A stretch of DNA of 64,000 bases from Leucobacter sp. UT-8R-CII-1-4 (GCF_030010235.1 NZ_JASCRS010000004.1:310001-374000), one strand, 5' to 3'. Counted from the first letter of the stretch, positions 41,678 through 52,043 are shown. Numbers and translations: made by a program. The notes: generated by a model not told the origin, from the sequence alone.

Positions 41678-42890
41678 GCCGCTTCCGAAGGCCGACCCGA
41701 AGCCGGTACCGCCGATCGGTGTGAAAGTCTCCACCGATATGGAGCGCCGCTCGTATGGCATCCGGGCGCGAGCAAGGTGGACGGACCCGATCACCAAACG
41801 CCGCGTGATCCGCTCCGAAATTGTCGCCGATGAAGCGGCAGCTCACTCGTTCTTCGATCAACTGCGTAACTCGTCCGTCAAGGGCATGGACACCGCCATG
41901 ACGTTGACGGAGTTCGTCACGTCAATCGGCGACCGTTGGGCGCGAGGCCTCGACCCGACCTCCACCGGCGAGACGTACGGGTTCGGTCTCAAGCTGCGGG
42001 TGCTGCCTGCGCTTGGGCATCTCCCGGTGACGCAGGTCACCGCGGGGATCATCGATCGGACCATTGATGAGTGGGAGCAGCGGTACGGGGCCTCAACGAT
42101 CAAGAACTCCATTGCTCCCCTTGTGAGGGTGCTCGATGAGGCAGTGCGAGATGGTCTGCTGACGATCAACCCTGCGAAGAATCGTGCGAAGCGAAGCTTG
42201 AACCGCAACGCGTTCCGCACCCTGTCTGCCGAGCAAGCATCACCGCGGGCGCACGCGATCCCGGATATGAAGACGTTGAACAAGCTCGCGAAAGCGTGCG
42301 GGAAGGTCGACCAGTCCTACAGCGACTTCGTGATGCTCGCCGCACTCCTCGCGGCACGATCATCGGAAGTGTCGGGGCTGCAGGTTGGGGATGTCAGGTT
42401 TGAGAAGAACCTCGTCGTCATTGCACGCCAAATCTTCCCCGGCAAGGGTGGACTCATCACGAAGCCCACCAAGAGCCGCAAAGAACGACGCGTGCCGATC
42501 TTAGAGCCACTCCGTCCCGTACTCGAACGACTTACTGAAGGGAAGAAACCCGAGGCGCAGCTCTTGGTCGGGCCGAAGGGTGGGGTGCTGACGACGGCGA
42601 CCGTGCGGGATGCGACGAACTGGGACAAGATCGTCGCAACCCTCGGCCTGCCTGATCTCACCCGCCACGGGCTCCGCCACACGGGCGCGACATGGATGGC
42701 CGACGCCGGGGTCCCGCTGCACGTGCTTCAAGAGATTCTGGGGCACGCCTCGATGGAAACCACGCGCGGGTATCTCCACCCCGATAATCGGCATCTGGCC
42801 TCCGCCGCAGAGCAAGCGAACGCGTTCCTCTCGCCATCGGGGCAGAAGCGCCAGAACGCCCGCAGCGGGTCGCCGACACGACGCCTGTGA
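41661..42890 (+). CDS. int: Tyrosine-recombinase integrase
   Basis: The protein has 409 residues: an arm-binding N-terminus (about 15-75), a SAM-like core-binding domain (about 75-170), and the catalytic domain (about 195-390). Active-site residues are Arg in AARSSE (near 233), His and Arg in RHGLRHTG (near 335-338), His in LGHASMETT (near 361), and the nucleophile Tyr in RGYLHPDN (near 370). It would integrate and excise the element at the neighbouring tRNA-Pro. Two pairs of GGTCCCC repeats in inverted orientation lie just downstream and may be its arm sites. Length is normal for element integrases. Confidence 0.92.
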   Translation: MPRKGEPLPKADPKPVPPIGVKVSTDMERRSYGIRARARWTDPITKRRVIRSEIVADEAAAHSFFDQLRNSSVKGMDTAMTLTEFVTSIGDRWARGLDPTSTGETYGFGLKLRVLPALGHLPVTQVTAGIIDRTIDEWEQRYGASTIKNSIAPLVRVLDEAVRDGLLTINPAKNRAKRSLNRNAFRTLSAEQASPRAHAIPDMKTLNKLAKACGKVDQSYSDFVMLAALLAARSSEVSGLQVGDVRFEKNLVVIARQIFPGKGGLITKPTKSRKERRVPILEPLRPVLERLTEGKKPEAQLLVGPKGGVLTTATVRDATNWDKIVATLGLPDLTRHGLRHTGATWMADAGVPLHVLQEILGHASMETTRGYLHPDNRHLASAAEQANAFLSPSGQKRQNARSGSPTRRL

Positions 42891-42919
42891 GGGGCCGAAA
42901 CAATGCCCGGAGTGGTTCT

Positions 42920-43021
42920 GGTCCCCTTTTGGTCCCCTTATCCTCAGGTCAGCCGATTTCGAACCAAGCTTCGACCCCCAAGCGCCAACGCGGAATCGGC
43001 CAGGGGGACCAGAGGGGGACC
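42920..43021. repeat. Paired 7-bp repeats, candidate integrase arm sites
   Basis: GGTCCCC occurs at 42920-42926 and 42931-42937, 11 bp apart. The inverted form GGGGACC occurs at 43004-43010 and 43015-43021, also 11 bp apart. The two pairs face each other around a 66-bp centre, between the integrase gene and tRNA-Pro. One-helical-turn spacing and position suit integrase arm-type sites. Confidence 0.5.
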
Positions 43022-43048
43022 AACAAAAACCCGCCAGACAAACGATGA

Positions 43049-43083
43049 AGCCCTGATGAAACTTACGTCTCATCAGGGCTTTT
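43049..43083 (+). terminator. Hairpin terminator between integrase and tRNA-Pro
   Basis: Perfect 11-bp arms AGCCCTGATGA (43049-43059) and TCATCAGGGCT (43070-43080) with a 10-base loop are followed by TTT on the plus strand. It should end the integrase transcript just before the convergent tRNA gene. Confidence 0.8.
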
Positions 43084-43086
43084 CTG

Positions 43087-43160
43087 TCGGGCTGACAGGA
43101 TTTGAACCTGCGACCCCCTGACCCCCAGTCAGGTGCGCTACCAAGCTGCGCCACAGCCCG
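43087..43160 (-). tRNA. tRNA-Pro (anticodon GGG)
   Basis: Read on the minus strand the gene folds fully. Acceptor CGGGCTG pairs with CAGCCCG. The D arm is GGCGCAGCTTGGTAGCGC. The anticodon stem CCTGA/TCAGG encloses the loop CTGGGGG with anticodon GGG. The T arm is GCAGG-TTCAAAT-CCTGT and the discriminator is A at 43087. CCA is not encoded. Its 3' end faces the integrase, as expected of an integration site. Confidence 0.95.
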
Positions 43161-43183
43161 TGGCATCAATTTTCAGTTATTTT

Positions 43184-43251
<68 letters not shown>

Positions 43252-43427
43252 TTGTTTCTGGCTTCAACGCCAGGCAACCACTCCATGCTAGCGGTAAATT
43301 CGTGTGCTGCCGAACTGGCGCGGAGGTAGGTCGGTGTGGTGTCGCGTTTTCCTGGGATTAGCGCGGATGCAGCAAGCTGTCAGCATGCTGTCGGCTGAAT
43401 GTCGGTGGTCGCACCTATGCTGATCCC

Positions 43428-43790
43428 ATGGCTGGCCACCGAATTTACAAACTCGCATTTTCAGACCTTTACCCGAACTACACGGCGAAGGCTGAGCGCA
43501 AGGGGCGCTCAAAAGAAGAAGTTGACCAGATTATTTGTTGGTTGACTGGCTACACGCAGCCTGAATTGAACGAATTGATTGTTCCGGGTAATCCGGTCAA
43601 TCTTGAGCAGTTTTTTGGTGAAGCTCCAAAGCCAAATCTGGCCCGTGCACAAATCACCGGTGTTGTTTGCGGTGTCAGAATCGAAGAGATCGAAGATCCG
43701 TTGATGCGCGAGATTCGTTATCTAGACAAACTCATTGACGAACTCGCTAAGGGCCGCCCAATGGAAAAGATACTGCGGGTAGCTGTTTAA
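43428..43790 (+). CDS. DUF2200 family protein
   Basis: The protein has 120 residues. It matches DUF2200 along its whole length: [18 protein letters not shown], then [22 protein letters not shown], and [19 protein letters not shown]. It is a small cytoplasmic protein of unknown function conserved in many bacteria. It has lower GC than the mobile element and is the first chromosomal protein gene after the tRNA. It is apparently monocistronic. Confidence 0.85.
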   Translation: MAGHRIYKLAFSDLYPNYTAKAERKGRSKEEVDQIICWLTGYTQPELNELIVPGNPVNLEQFFGEAPKPNLARAQITGVVCGVRIEEIEDPLMREIRYLDKLIDELAKGRPMEKILRVAV

Positions 43791-43848
43791 GAAAGGCGTG
43801 AGCGCTTAGGCCTGCGTTCACGCTTTGTGATCTGAGGTGTCACCGCGA

Positions 43849-44604
43849 CTATTTGCTGGTCGCTGCCTCATCTTCAAGAGTGATCTGCGTGCGCAGTTCG
43901 CTTTCGAGTGTGACCATTGCTGAGTTGCAGCGGTCGATTTGCTCGTTTAGAAGTACGAACTCGTTGCCGGTTACAGCCGCGCCCGCTTCGCTGCGAGCGT
44001 CTTCGGCATCCAGGGCGGCGTCACGTACGCGTTCAAGCTGGAGAGCGAACTCTGCAACGTGTCGCATTACGAAGGTGTTGTCACCACTCGACGCCAGAAA
44101 CTGTGCCCAGGTGCCGAGCGCTTCAGAGAGCAAGGCTCGTTCTCGAAGCACCCTCTCACGTAAAACATGCAGGTCCTTTGATAAATCAATAGAGCTTTCA
44201 TCGAGATTTGGGAGTTTTCGCGGCACGATCAGGCCACGGGAGATTTCGCTCTGCTCGTCATCAGCAATCGAGTTCAGAAACTCAACGAGTGCGAGACGGT
44301 TCACCGGAGCCCACCGTCTCGCCGCGGCTCGTGCGACGAGACGATCAAGCACGGTCACCGTAAGAAGGAAACTCACAAGACCACCGGCAAGACCTGACAC
44401 CACAGCGAGATCAGCCCAGATGCCCGTGGTGATATCAAGCCAAAGAATGAGGCCGATAACGACGAACGCGGCAACGCCTACGAGAATATTTTTGAGTCGC
44501 GAACGCGCTATTTCCTGGTCCAACGTTCTCCGATGTTCGGGGCCTAAAAAATTGGCGCAGTCGCCTGAATTCTCACCATAGCCAGTAACCAGAGACACTG
44601 CCAC
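43849..44604 (-). CDS. Membrane protein with two helices and a coiled-coil tail, unknown
   Basis: The protein has 251 residues. A short cytoplasmic N-terminus is followed by two membrane helices (about 40-60 and 68-92: NILVGVAAFVVIGLILWLDI and LAVVSGLAGGLVSFLLTVTVLD). The remainder is helical and charged, likely coiled coil (LHVLRERVLRERALLSEAL, RVRDAALDAEDARSEAG). I recognise no family. It stands alone on the minus strand between unrelated genes. The start is uncertain; an internal start after residue 20 would keep both helices. Confidence 0.6.
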   Translation of the reverse strand: MAVSLVTGYGENSGDCANFLGPEHRRTLDQEIARSRLKNILVGVAAFVVIGLILWLDITTGIWADLAVVSGLAGGLVSFLLTVTVLDRLVARAAARRWAPVNRLALVEFLNSIADDEQSEISRGLIVPRKLPNLDESSIDLSKDLHVLRERVLRERALLSEALGTWAQFLASSGDNTFVMRHVAEFALQLERVRDAALDAEDARSEAGAAVTGNEFVLLNEQIDRCNSAMVTLESELRTQITLEDEAATSK

Positions 44605-44683
44605 ACTCCGCAGCAGAGGTTCCGCAAGCTATTGACGACACTTGTCGGGTGGAGGATGCTGGGATCACACGAGAGGTGGGCCA

Positions 44684-44884
44684 ATGCAGGAATACACATT
44701 CGTCAGTATCGCGATGACACGTCGTCGCGACGGGGCAGAGTACGCAAGTGACTATCGAGAGGTCATCGCCAAGCACGCAAAGCTTGGCTGGGAATTTGTG
44801 CAGGCGATCCCACTCGAACATCTCGCGGAGCCGCGTCTTGATCTCGTGTTCACGCGTAGGTTGAAAGAAAAGGTGAAGAAATGA
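44684..44884 (+). CDS. DUF4177-like small protein
   Basis: The protein has 66 residues from ATG 44684, chosen for the AGGTGGG just upstream and because the fold begins MQEYTFVSIAM. DUF4177-like proteins have the pattern YEY.V...GW....I.....LDLVFTRR, matched here by KHAKLGWEFVQAIPLEHL and RLDLVFTRRL. The function is unknown. Its stop overlaps the start of the DUF2165 gene by 4 bp, so the two are probably an operon. Confidence 0.7.
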   Translation: MQEYTFVSIAMTRRRDGAEYASDYREVIAKHAKLGWEFVQAIPLEHLAEPRLDLVFTRRLKEKVKK

Positions 44885-45396
44885 AACATCCGCTCCGCCT
44901 CTTGCAGGCGTTCACGCTGTTTTCGGCCGGCCTCTACGGCCTATTCGTATTCATGGGAAATCTCATGGACTACGACTCCAACTATCAATTTGTGAAGCAC
45001 GTTCTGTCAATGGACACCACCTTCGAGGGCAACGCCCTCATGTGGCGCGCAATCACGGAGCCGTGGATGTGGACCGCGGGCTACATCGGCATCATTCTTG
45101 CCGAGGGCGTTTTCACCGCGCTCGGCTTGATCGGCGGTATCAAGCTGTTCCTGCGCCGAAACGCAGACGCCGCGACCTTTAATAAGGCAAAGAGCTGGGG
45201 CTACGGAGCTTACGGCATGGGCTTCGTGATCTGGTTTATCGGGTTCATCGTGATCGGCTCCGAGTGGTTCGCCATGTGGCAATCAAGCACCTGGAACGGT
45301 AAAGACACCGCGATGCCACTCGCGATTCTGTGGGCCGGTTTTGCGGTGCTTCTTGCAATGAGCGATCCGGTCACCGAAAATAACGAATCGAACTAG
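44881..45396 (+). CDS. DUF2165 small integral membrane protein
   Basis: The 171-residue protein has four membrane helices. DUF2165 hallmarks are LYGLFVFMGNLMDYDSNYQFVKHVLSMDTTF near the N-terminus, the ITEPWMWTAGYIGIILAE segment, and the C-terminal FIVIGSEWFAMWQSSTWNG. The function is unknown. It is the second gene of a two-gene operon, and its end lies only 10 bp from the convergent NUDIX gene, with no clear hairpin between them. Confidence 0.88.
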   Translation: MKHPLRLLQAFTLFSAGLYGLFVFMGNLMDYDSNYQFVKHVLSMDTTFEGNALMWRAITEPWMWTAGYIGIILAEGVFTALGLIGGIKLFLRRNADAATFNKAKSWGYGAYGMGFVIWFIGFIVIGSEWFAMWQSSTWNGKDTAMPLAILWAGFAVLLAMSDPVTENNESN

Positions 45397-45406
45397 GCGA
45401 GCAGGG

Positions 45407-45817
45407 TCAGCCCCGGGCGAGCAGCGCAGGGAACACGTGCTCCGTGTTCAACGGGGCCATGTCTTCACGCTGTTCGCTCGGGTGCACCCACTCGAGTTGC
45501 TCAATCTCAGCCTGAACCTCAACGCCGGCAACGAATGGGTGCTCGAAAACGTTGGCGACGACGTCAAAACCCGCTTCGTTCGCGGCGGCTGCACGAAACT
45601 CGCCAAGCTCAGTAAGTAGCGATGGATCAAGCTCGATGCCGAGCTCCTCTGAGATTTCGCGCGCAGCAGTCTCGGCTGCGTTCTCACCGAGTTCCGGCTT
45701 TCCACCGGGCAACATGAGGGTGGTGGTGCCGCGCTTACGCACATTGAGCACGCGGCCGTCTGCATCTCGCATCACTACTGCGCTGACTCGAATTTCCCCG
45801 TTTGCGTGCGTGCTCAT
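45407..45817 (-). CDS. NUDIX hydrolase
   Basis: The protein has 136 residues. The Nudix box GGKPELGENAAETAAREISEELGI (about 37-60) contains the metal-binding REISEELG core. Overall it resembles MutT-like nucleotide-cleaning or sugar-nucleotide hydrolases. It also has PHANGEIRVSAVV-like strand and EIEQLEWVHPSE. The exact substrate cannot be told from sequence. It runs opposite to the GNAT gene and shares its upstream region. The whole domain is present. Confidence 0.88.
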   Translation of the reverse strand: MSTHANGEIRVSAVVMRDADGRVLNVRKRGTTTLMLPGGKPELGENAAETAAREISEELGIELDPSLLTELGEFRAAAANEAGFDVVANVFEHPFVAGVEVQAEIEQLEWVHPSEQREDMAPLNTEHVFPALLARG

Positions 45818-45892
45818 TGCTCCAGCCTAAGGCTTCTGCCCTCCCGGAAACTGCGCATGGCTGGTACCTCGGCAAACTACTACGCTGAGCAC

Positions 45893-46429
45893 ATGAACTC
45901 CGCAGCAGTTACGCCAATCGTCGGTCCTCTTGTCACTCTTCGTGAGGTCACTCAGAGTGACCGCGATCCGCTACTTGCGGTATTGCTTGAACCCGAGGTT
46001 TCGAAATGGTGGGTCGGCTATACGGCTGAGCGCGTTGAGAAAGAATTTGTTGGCAACACAGAAGCGCGAGTAATCGAGGTTGAGGGCAACTGCGTCGGCG
46101 CCATGTTTGTGCTGCGCGGTGAGGATGCAGAATATCCCACTACGGTTATGCATCTTTTTCTTGCCACCGGTTTCCGGGGCCGCAGAATCGGCGAAGAGGC
46201 TCTAGCGCTGGCGATCCGCGAAGAATTTGCTGCGGGAATTACTCGAGTAACGCTCGACCCGAATATTCACAACGACGGTGCAATTCGTAGTTACGAGCGG
46301 CTCGGTTTTCAAAAGATCGGCGTGCTTCGTGACTACCAGGTTCGACCCGGGGGCCACCTTGAGGACGCGCTTTTTATGGACCTCACCCGCAGCGATTTTC
46401 CAGAGGGCCCGGCGCTGCCCCCGCGTTAA
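45893..46429 (+). CDS. GNAT-family acetyltransferase
   Basis: The protein has 178 residues from ATG 45893; an ATG at 45857 would add 12. The GNAT fold (about 15-165) includes the acetyl-CoA loop LFLATGFRGRRIGEEALALAI and the later motif VTLDPNIHNDGAIRSYERLGFQKIGVLRDYQ. This pattern resembles aminoglycoside 6'-N-acetyltransferase and RimJ/RimL types, so the substrate may be an amine on a peptide or small molecule. The strong hairpin downstream ends the transcript. Confidence 0.85.
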   Translation: MNSAAVTPIVGPLVTLREVTQSDRDPLLAVLLEPEVSKWWVGYTAERVEKEFVGNTEARVIEVEGNCVGAMFVLRGEDAEYPTTVMHLFLATGFRGRRIGEEALALAIREEFAAGITRVTLDPNIHNDGAIRSYERLGFQKIGVLRDYQVRPGGHLEDALFMDLTRSDFPEGPALPPR

Positions 46430-46432
46430 TAA

Positions 46433-46470
46433 ACGGGCCCTTGACCAGTCGTAACTGGTCAAGGGCCCGT
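46433..46470. terminator. Bidirectional hairpin terminator between GNAT gene and mscL
   Basis: Perfect 17-bp arms (46433-46449 and 46454-46470) enclose the 4-base loop CGTA. It serves both convergent genes. The T run after the right arm is weak (TTCTC), but the minus strand has TTTATTA after the left arm. Confidence 0.85.
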
Positions 46471-46496
46471 TCTCAACGACTTGAGCGTTGGTGAAC

Positions 46497-46946
46497 TTAC
46501 TCGCCGTGTGCGCCGTGGCTGCCCGAGCGAGGCGCTGAATCGCCAGTTTCGCGCGCTGCGAGCAGATCACGAATCTCGATCAGCAGATCGGTTTCGCTCG
46601 CTGCTGCCTCAGCCTCTTCAGCTTCAGATGGCTTGTGTCCGTGCTTGCGCACGTACATTGCTTCATTGAACTTGTTCATTGGCATCACAATCGCGAAGTA
46701 GACAACCGCTGCCACCAGCAGGAAGTTGATGATTGCGCCCATGACGGCACCAATGCCGAGCGATACTGGGCCGATTTGCAGTACGGCCTTGTTAATTTCG
46801 TCGGCGTTGAACAGTGCAGCGATCACAGGGTTGAAGATCCCGTCGACCAGCGAATTCACGATCGAAGTGAACGCGGCGCCGATGATCACGGCGACTGCCA
46901 GCTCGACAACATTGCCGCGCATGATGAAATCTCTGAATCCCTTCAC
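46497..46946 (-). CDS. mscL: Large-conductance mechanosensitive channel MscL
   Basis: The protein has 149 residues from GTG 46946, chosen because MscL starts with MKGFRDFIMRGNVVELAVAVIIGAAFTSIVNSLV and GGAGAAAGGAG precedes it. Helix 1 is about residues 12-40 and helix 2 about 65-95 (AVMGAIINFLLVAAVVYFAIVMPMNK). The C-terminal charged helix (LIEIRDLLAARE) is the cytoplasmic bundle. It opens as a safety valve when osmotic pressure falls. The histidine-rich end (GSHGAHGE) is a small extension. The gap 46947-47181 contains no gene that I can see. Confidence 0.93.
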   Translation of the reverse strand: MKGFRDFIMRGNVVELAVAVIIGAAFTSIVNSLVDGIFNPVIAALFNADEINKAVLQIGPVSLGIGAVMGAIINFLLVAAVVYFAIVMPMNKFNEAMYVRKHGHKPSEAEEAEAAASETDLLIEIRDLLAARETGDSAPRSGSHGAHGE

Positions 46947-47181
46947 GGGCTCTCCTTTCTCCTGGCCGTCGCGTGTCACGAAAGCTCTGAAACAACTGTA
47001 GCGGCAACTTAAAAGTCAACTGTCTGGCCCACCGGACAGTGGGTTGCTCAAGCTCATTGAACAGCCCCACCGCGCACGGTGAAATGGGGGTACAGCTCGC
47101 GCAGAGGTCACCACACAGAGCAGTTGAACAGGGTGACCGCGGCGCCAGCAGGCATGACGCAGCAAGATGAAAGGCATCACC

Positions 47182-48909
<1,728 letters not shown>

Positions 48910-48957
48910 GCAATCGAGCCTTGTCGCGGAAGTGGGTTTCCTGTTTCATGCGCGACG

Positions 48958-49001
48958 TTGCGGATTCCGAGTATGCAAAATCGCATACTCGGAATCCGCA
49001 A
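48958..49001. repeat. Perfect 19-bp inverted repeat between hutU and hutI
   Basis: Arms TTGCGGATTCCGAGTATGC (48958-48976) and its exact complement (48983-49001) enclose AAAATC. Outside them, 48923-48932 complements 49024-49034 (one base skipped), and 48938-48946 complements 49046-49054. The outer pairs are interleaved, not nested, so an RNA could form a pseudoknot-like fold. It could be an attenuator, an mRNA stabiliser or a mobile palindrome. Confidence 0.75.
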
Positions 49002-49126
49002 AAAGCGCCAAAACCGCGAAACGCTTCCCGCGACGGTGGCCGCCAAAACAGGAAGCTCGCTCCCGCGCAGCCCACAGCCAAACCACTCGCTGATCCCCGC
49101 AACCGAACTCATGCAAAGGTAATGAC

Positions 49127-50365
49127 ATGACCCGCACGCTTCTGATTGAGAACATTGCTGAGCTGACCACTAACGACGAGACGCTCGGCGAGGGCCTCGG
49201 TGGCCGTATCGCCGACGCGGCCGTGATCGTCGAAGGTGAAAACATTGCCTGGGTTGGGCCGACTCACGAGGCTCCGGCGGCCGACGAGCGATTTGATGCG
49301 GCTGGCAGAGCGCTGCTGCCGGGTTGGGTCGACTCGCATACTCACATGGTGTTCGCGGGGGATCGCACGGCCGAGTTCGAAGCACGTATGGCGGGCGAAT
49401 CGTACGCTGCCGGTGGCATCAATGTGACGGTGAACGCGACTCGTGCGGCAAGTGACGAGGCGCTCGCCGCAAACCTCGAACGACTCATCAACGAGGGTCG
49501 TCGCGGCGGCACCACGACTTTTGAAACCAAAACAGGCTACGGTCTGAGCGTCGAAGATGAGGTGCGCAGCGCGCGCATCGCTGGTGCGAGCGCAGACGCG
49601 GTCACCTTCCTTGGTGCTCACTTGGTTCCGGCCGGTGCCGATCCAGCGCAATACCTCGATCTGGTAGTTGGGCCAATGCTTGACGCGGTTGCGCCGCTTG
49701 TCACCGCTGTCGATGTGTTTTGCGAAACCGGCGCTTTTGACGGCGAAGCTTCGGCGCGAGTTCTTGAGGCGGCGGCTGCGAAGGGGCTCGCTACTCGGGT
49801 GCACGGTAACCAGCTTGGGCACGGTCCGGGTGCGCAGCTGGCTGTGAAGCACGGATCGCTGAGCGTTGACCACCTCGCGTTTTTGAGTGATGAAGACGTT
49901 GAAGCGCTCGCTGGGTCTTGGACAGATTGGCGAGGTGGTGCTGGCGAGCGAGGTACCGTCGCGACTGTGCTGCCGGCCTGTGACCTCTCAACACGTATGC
50001 CGCTTGCGCCAGCAAAACGACTCGTCGAGGCCGGTGCCATGCTGGCGATTGCTTCGAATTGCAACCCGGGCACCTCGTACACCAACTCAATGGGTTTCGC
50101 CGTGGCGACCGCTGTGCTGCAGATGCAGCTCACTGTGCAGCAGGCGGTGCGTGCGGCGACGCTCGGCGGCGCGATTGCGCTTGGCATGCATGAAGACGGA
50201 TGGGTCGATCCGCGCGGTGTATCGCATAAGCGGATCGGTGTGGTCGCGCCGGGAGCACGCGCAGATCTGCAACTGCTTGATGCGCCATCGGTCACGCACC
50301 TCGCGTACCGCCCAGGTATGCCACTTACTTCCGCGGTGTGGCATGCCGGCCAGCGCGAAATTTAG
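49127..50365 (+). CDS. hutI: Imidazolonepropionase HutI
   Basis: The protein has 412 residues. It belongs to the amidohydrolase fold, with metal ligands in WVDSHTHMVFAGDR (His-x-His near 66-68), ATRVHGNQLGHGPGAQLA and the substrate segment ALASNCNPGTSYTNSMGFAVATAVLQM. It opens the imidazolone ring to N-formimino-glutamate, the third step of histidine breakdown. ATG 49127 follows CAAAGGTAATGAC. It lies 217 bp downstream of hutU in the same direction, but the intervening hairpin may lower its expression. Confidence 0.93.
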   Translation: MTRTLLIENIAELTTNDETLGEGLGGRIADAAVIVEGENIAWVGPTHEAPAADERFDAAGRALLPGWVDSHTHMVFAGDRTAEFEARMAGESYAAGGINVTVNATRAASDEALAANLERLINEGRRGGTTTFETKTGYGLSVEDEVRSARIAGASADAVTFLGAHLVPAGADPAQYLDLVVGPMLDAVAPLVTAVDVFCETGAFDGEASARVLEAAAAKGLATRVHGNQLGHGPGAQLAVKHGSLSVDHLAFLSDEDVEALAGSWTDWRGGAGERGTVATVLPACDLSTRMPLAPAKRLVEAGAMLAIASNCNPGTSYTNSMGFAVATAVLQMQLTVQQAVRAATLGGAIALGMHEDGWVDPRGVSHKRIGVVAPGARADLQLLDAPSVTHLAYRPGMPLTSAVWHAGQREI

Positions 50366-50515
50366 CCCCGTTATTTCGATCGAGAAGACACGCGGAACGA
50401 GTGCCGATGGGGCATCGCCCGCGATAAACAACCAGACTTGGTTTGGGTGATTTGCCCTCACCATGCTGCAAACCCGTGGCGTGACGACGCGCCACAACAA
50501 TACAAAGGAGAGCAG

Positions 50516-52018
50516 ATGGCAACGTCGCCCAGCACACCCCCCAATGCCGGTGGTAGCCCCACCGTGCATGCTGGTGACTTTGAAACAGCGACCGCAACGA
50601 ACCCAGACAATGGTTTGAAGCGTGGCCTCACGGCCCGCCATATTCGTTTTATGGCGCTTGGTTCGGCAATCGGCACGGGCCTGTTTATGGGCTCGTCTGG
50701 CGCGATCCAAACCGCTGGCCCAGCCGTGCTGATCGCCTACATTATTGGCGGCGCGGCCGTCTTCATGGTGATGCGTGCGCTCGGCGAAATGGTGGTGCGG
50801 CACCCGGTGTCGGGCTCATTCGGCCAGTATGCCTCGCGCTATATTCACCCTTTTGCCGGCTTTTTGGTTGGCTGGAGCTTCGCCTTCGAGATGTTCTTGG
50901 TGGCAGTGTTTGATGCCACCGCCATCGGCCTGTACATGCGCTTCTGGTTCCCAGATGTCTCGCAGTGGGTGTGGGTGCTCGCAGTGGTTTTCTTTATTGC
51001 CGCGATTAACCTCATCGGCGTAAAAGTCTTTGGTGAGCTTGAATTCTGGTTTGCTCTGATTAAGATCGTCGCAATCATTGCGCTGATCGTCGCGGGTGTC
51101 GCCGTGATCCTTTTCGGTTTCGGCATCGCAGGCCATGACCAGATGGGCCCACAAAACCTTGTTGAGCATGGTGGGTTTATGCCGAATGGTTTGTGGGGGC
51201 TCATCGCCTCATTCACCATCGTGATGTTTGCGTTCGGCGGCATTGAGATCATTGGCGTCACCGCGGGTGAGGCGCAGAACCCGAAGAAGGTGCTGCCGAA
51301 GGCGATCAACTCGGTTCCGCTGCGTATCCTGCTCTTCTATGTACTCACGCTCGGCGTGATCATGTGCATCCAGCCTTGGAACGAGATTACGGGTGAGACC
51401 AGTCCTTTCGTGTCGATCTTTGAGTCCATCGGTTTCCAAGCGGCTGCCGCGGTCTTCAACGTGATTCTGGTGACGGCAGCCCTTTCGGCCATGAACGCTG
51501 ACATTTTCGGTGCTGGCCGTATGCTGCACGGCCTCGCCGAGCAGGGTCAGGCCCCACGATCATTCACTAAGACCACTCGCAACGGCGTGCCGATCATGAC
51601 TGTCGCAACAATGATCGTTGGCCTGTTGATCGGTGTTGTATTGAATTTCTTCTACCCGGATCAGGTGCTCTTTTTGCTTGGTGCACTCGCGACCTTCGCG
51701 ACGGTTCTGGTGTGGTTGGTTATTCTGATTGCGCATATTCGTATGAAGCGAGAGATTGCTCGCGAAAAGCGTCTACCAAGCGAATTCCCGGTTCCGTTCT
51801 GGCCGGTGGCGTCGTGGCTCACCGTTGGATTTATTGTCTTTGTGATCGTGATGGTGGGCGTCGTGCCCGCGTCTCGGCCAGCGCTTTGGGTCGGCCTGAT
51901 CTGGGTGGCGCTGCTGACTGTTTGTTACTTCGTTTTCGTGAAGGGCGACGGGCGAAAGCCGTATCAGCTGGTTGATGAGACTGCGCCGATTTCGGTGGTG
52001 GAGCTCGAAGAGAAATAG
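50516..52018 (+). CDS. Amino acid permease, probably histidine uptake
   Basis: The protein has 500 residues from ATG 50516, with AAAGGAGAG upstream. It is an APC-family transporter with 12 expected membrane helices. The sequence begins RGLTARHIRFMALGSAIGTGLFMGSSGAIQTAGP (helix 1 signature) and contains GEMVVRHPVSGSFGQYASRYI and FGGIEIIGVTAGEAQNPKKVLPKAI, as in the ProY/HutT/RocE group. The hut position suggests that it imports histidine by proton symport; substrate preference is inference. It is followed by a strong terminator, closing the hutU-hutI-permease block. The gap 50366-50515 contains no gene. Confidence 0.88.
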   Translation: MATSPSTPPNAGGSPTVHAGDFETATATNPDNGLKRGLTARHIRFMALGSAIGTGLFMGSSGAIQTAGPAVLIAYIIGGAAVFMVMRALGEMVVRHPVSGSFGQYASRYIHPFAGFLVGWSFAFEMFLVAVFDATAIGLYMRFWFPDVSQWVWVLAVVFFIAAINLIGVKVFGELEFWFALIKIVAIIALIVAGVAVILFGFGIAGHDQMGPQNLVEHGGFMPNGLWGLIASFTIVMFAFGGIEIIGVTAGEAQNPKKVLPKAINSVPLRILLFYVLTLGVIMCIQPWNEITGETSPFVSIFESIGFQAAAAVFNVILVTAALSAMNADIFGAGRMLHGLAEQGQAPRSFTKTTRNGVPIMTVATMIVGLLIGVVLNFFYPDQVLFLLGALATFATVLVWLVILIAHIRMKREIAREKRLPSEFPVPFWPVASWLTVGFIVFVIVMVGVVPASRPALWVGLIWVALLTVCYFVFVKGDGRKPYQLVDETAPISVVELEEK

Positions 52019-52043
52019 CCCTCTCAGCTCAAGCCAGTAACTG

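Larger units (their letters stand above)
20124..43086 (+). mobile_element. Backbone of an integrative conjugative element with integrase next to tRNA-Pro
   Basis: Nearly all genes run on the plus strand and form a conjugation module: ArdC, primase-polymerase, ParB, VirB8-, VirB1-, VirB2-, VirB6-, SCO6880-, VirB4- and VirD4-like proteins, SSB, excisionase and tyrosine integrase. The integrase ends about 200 bp from the 3' end of tRNA-Pro, which is the typical right end of an element inserted in a tRNA gene. I found no second copy of the tRNA 3' end by eye, so the left end may lie outside the window and region 1-20 kb may be cargo. No relaxase is recognised. Confidence 0.8.
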
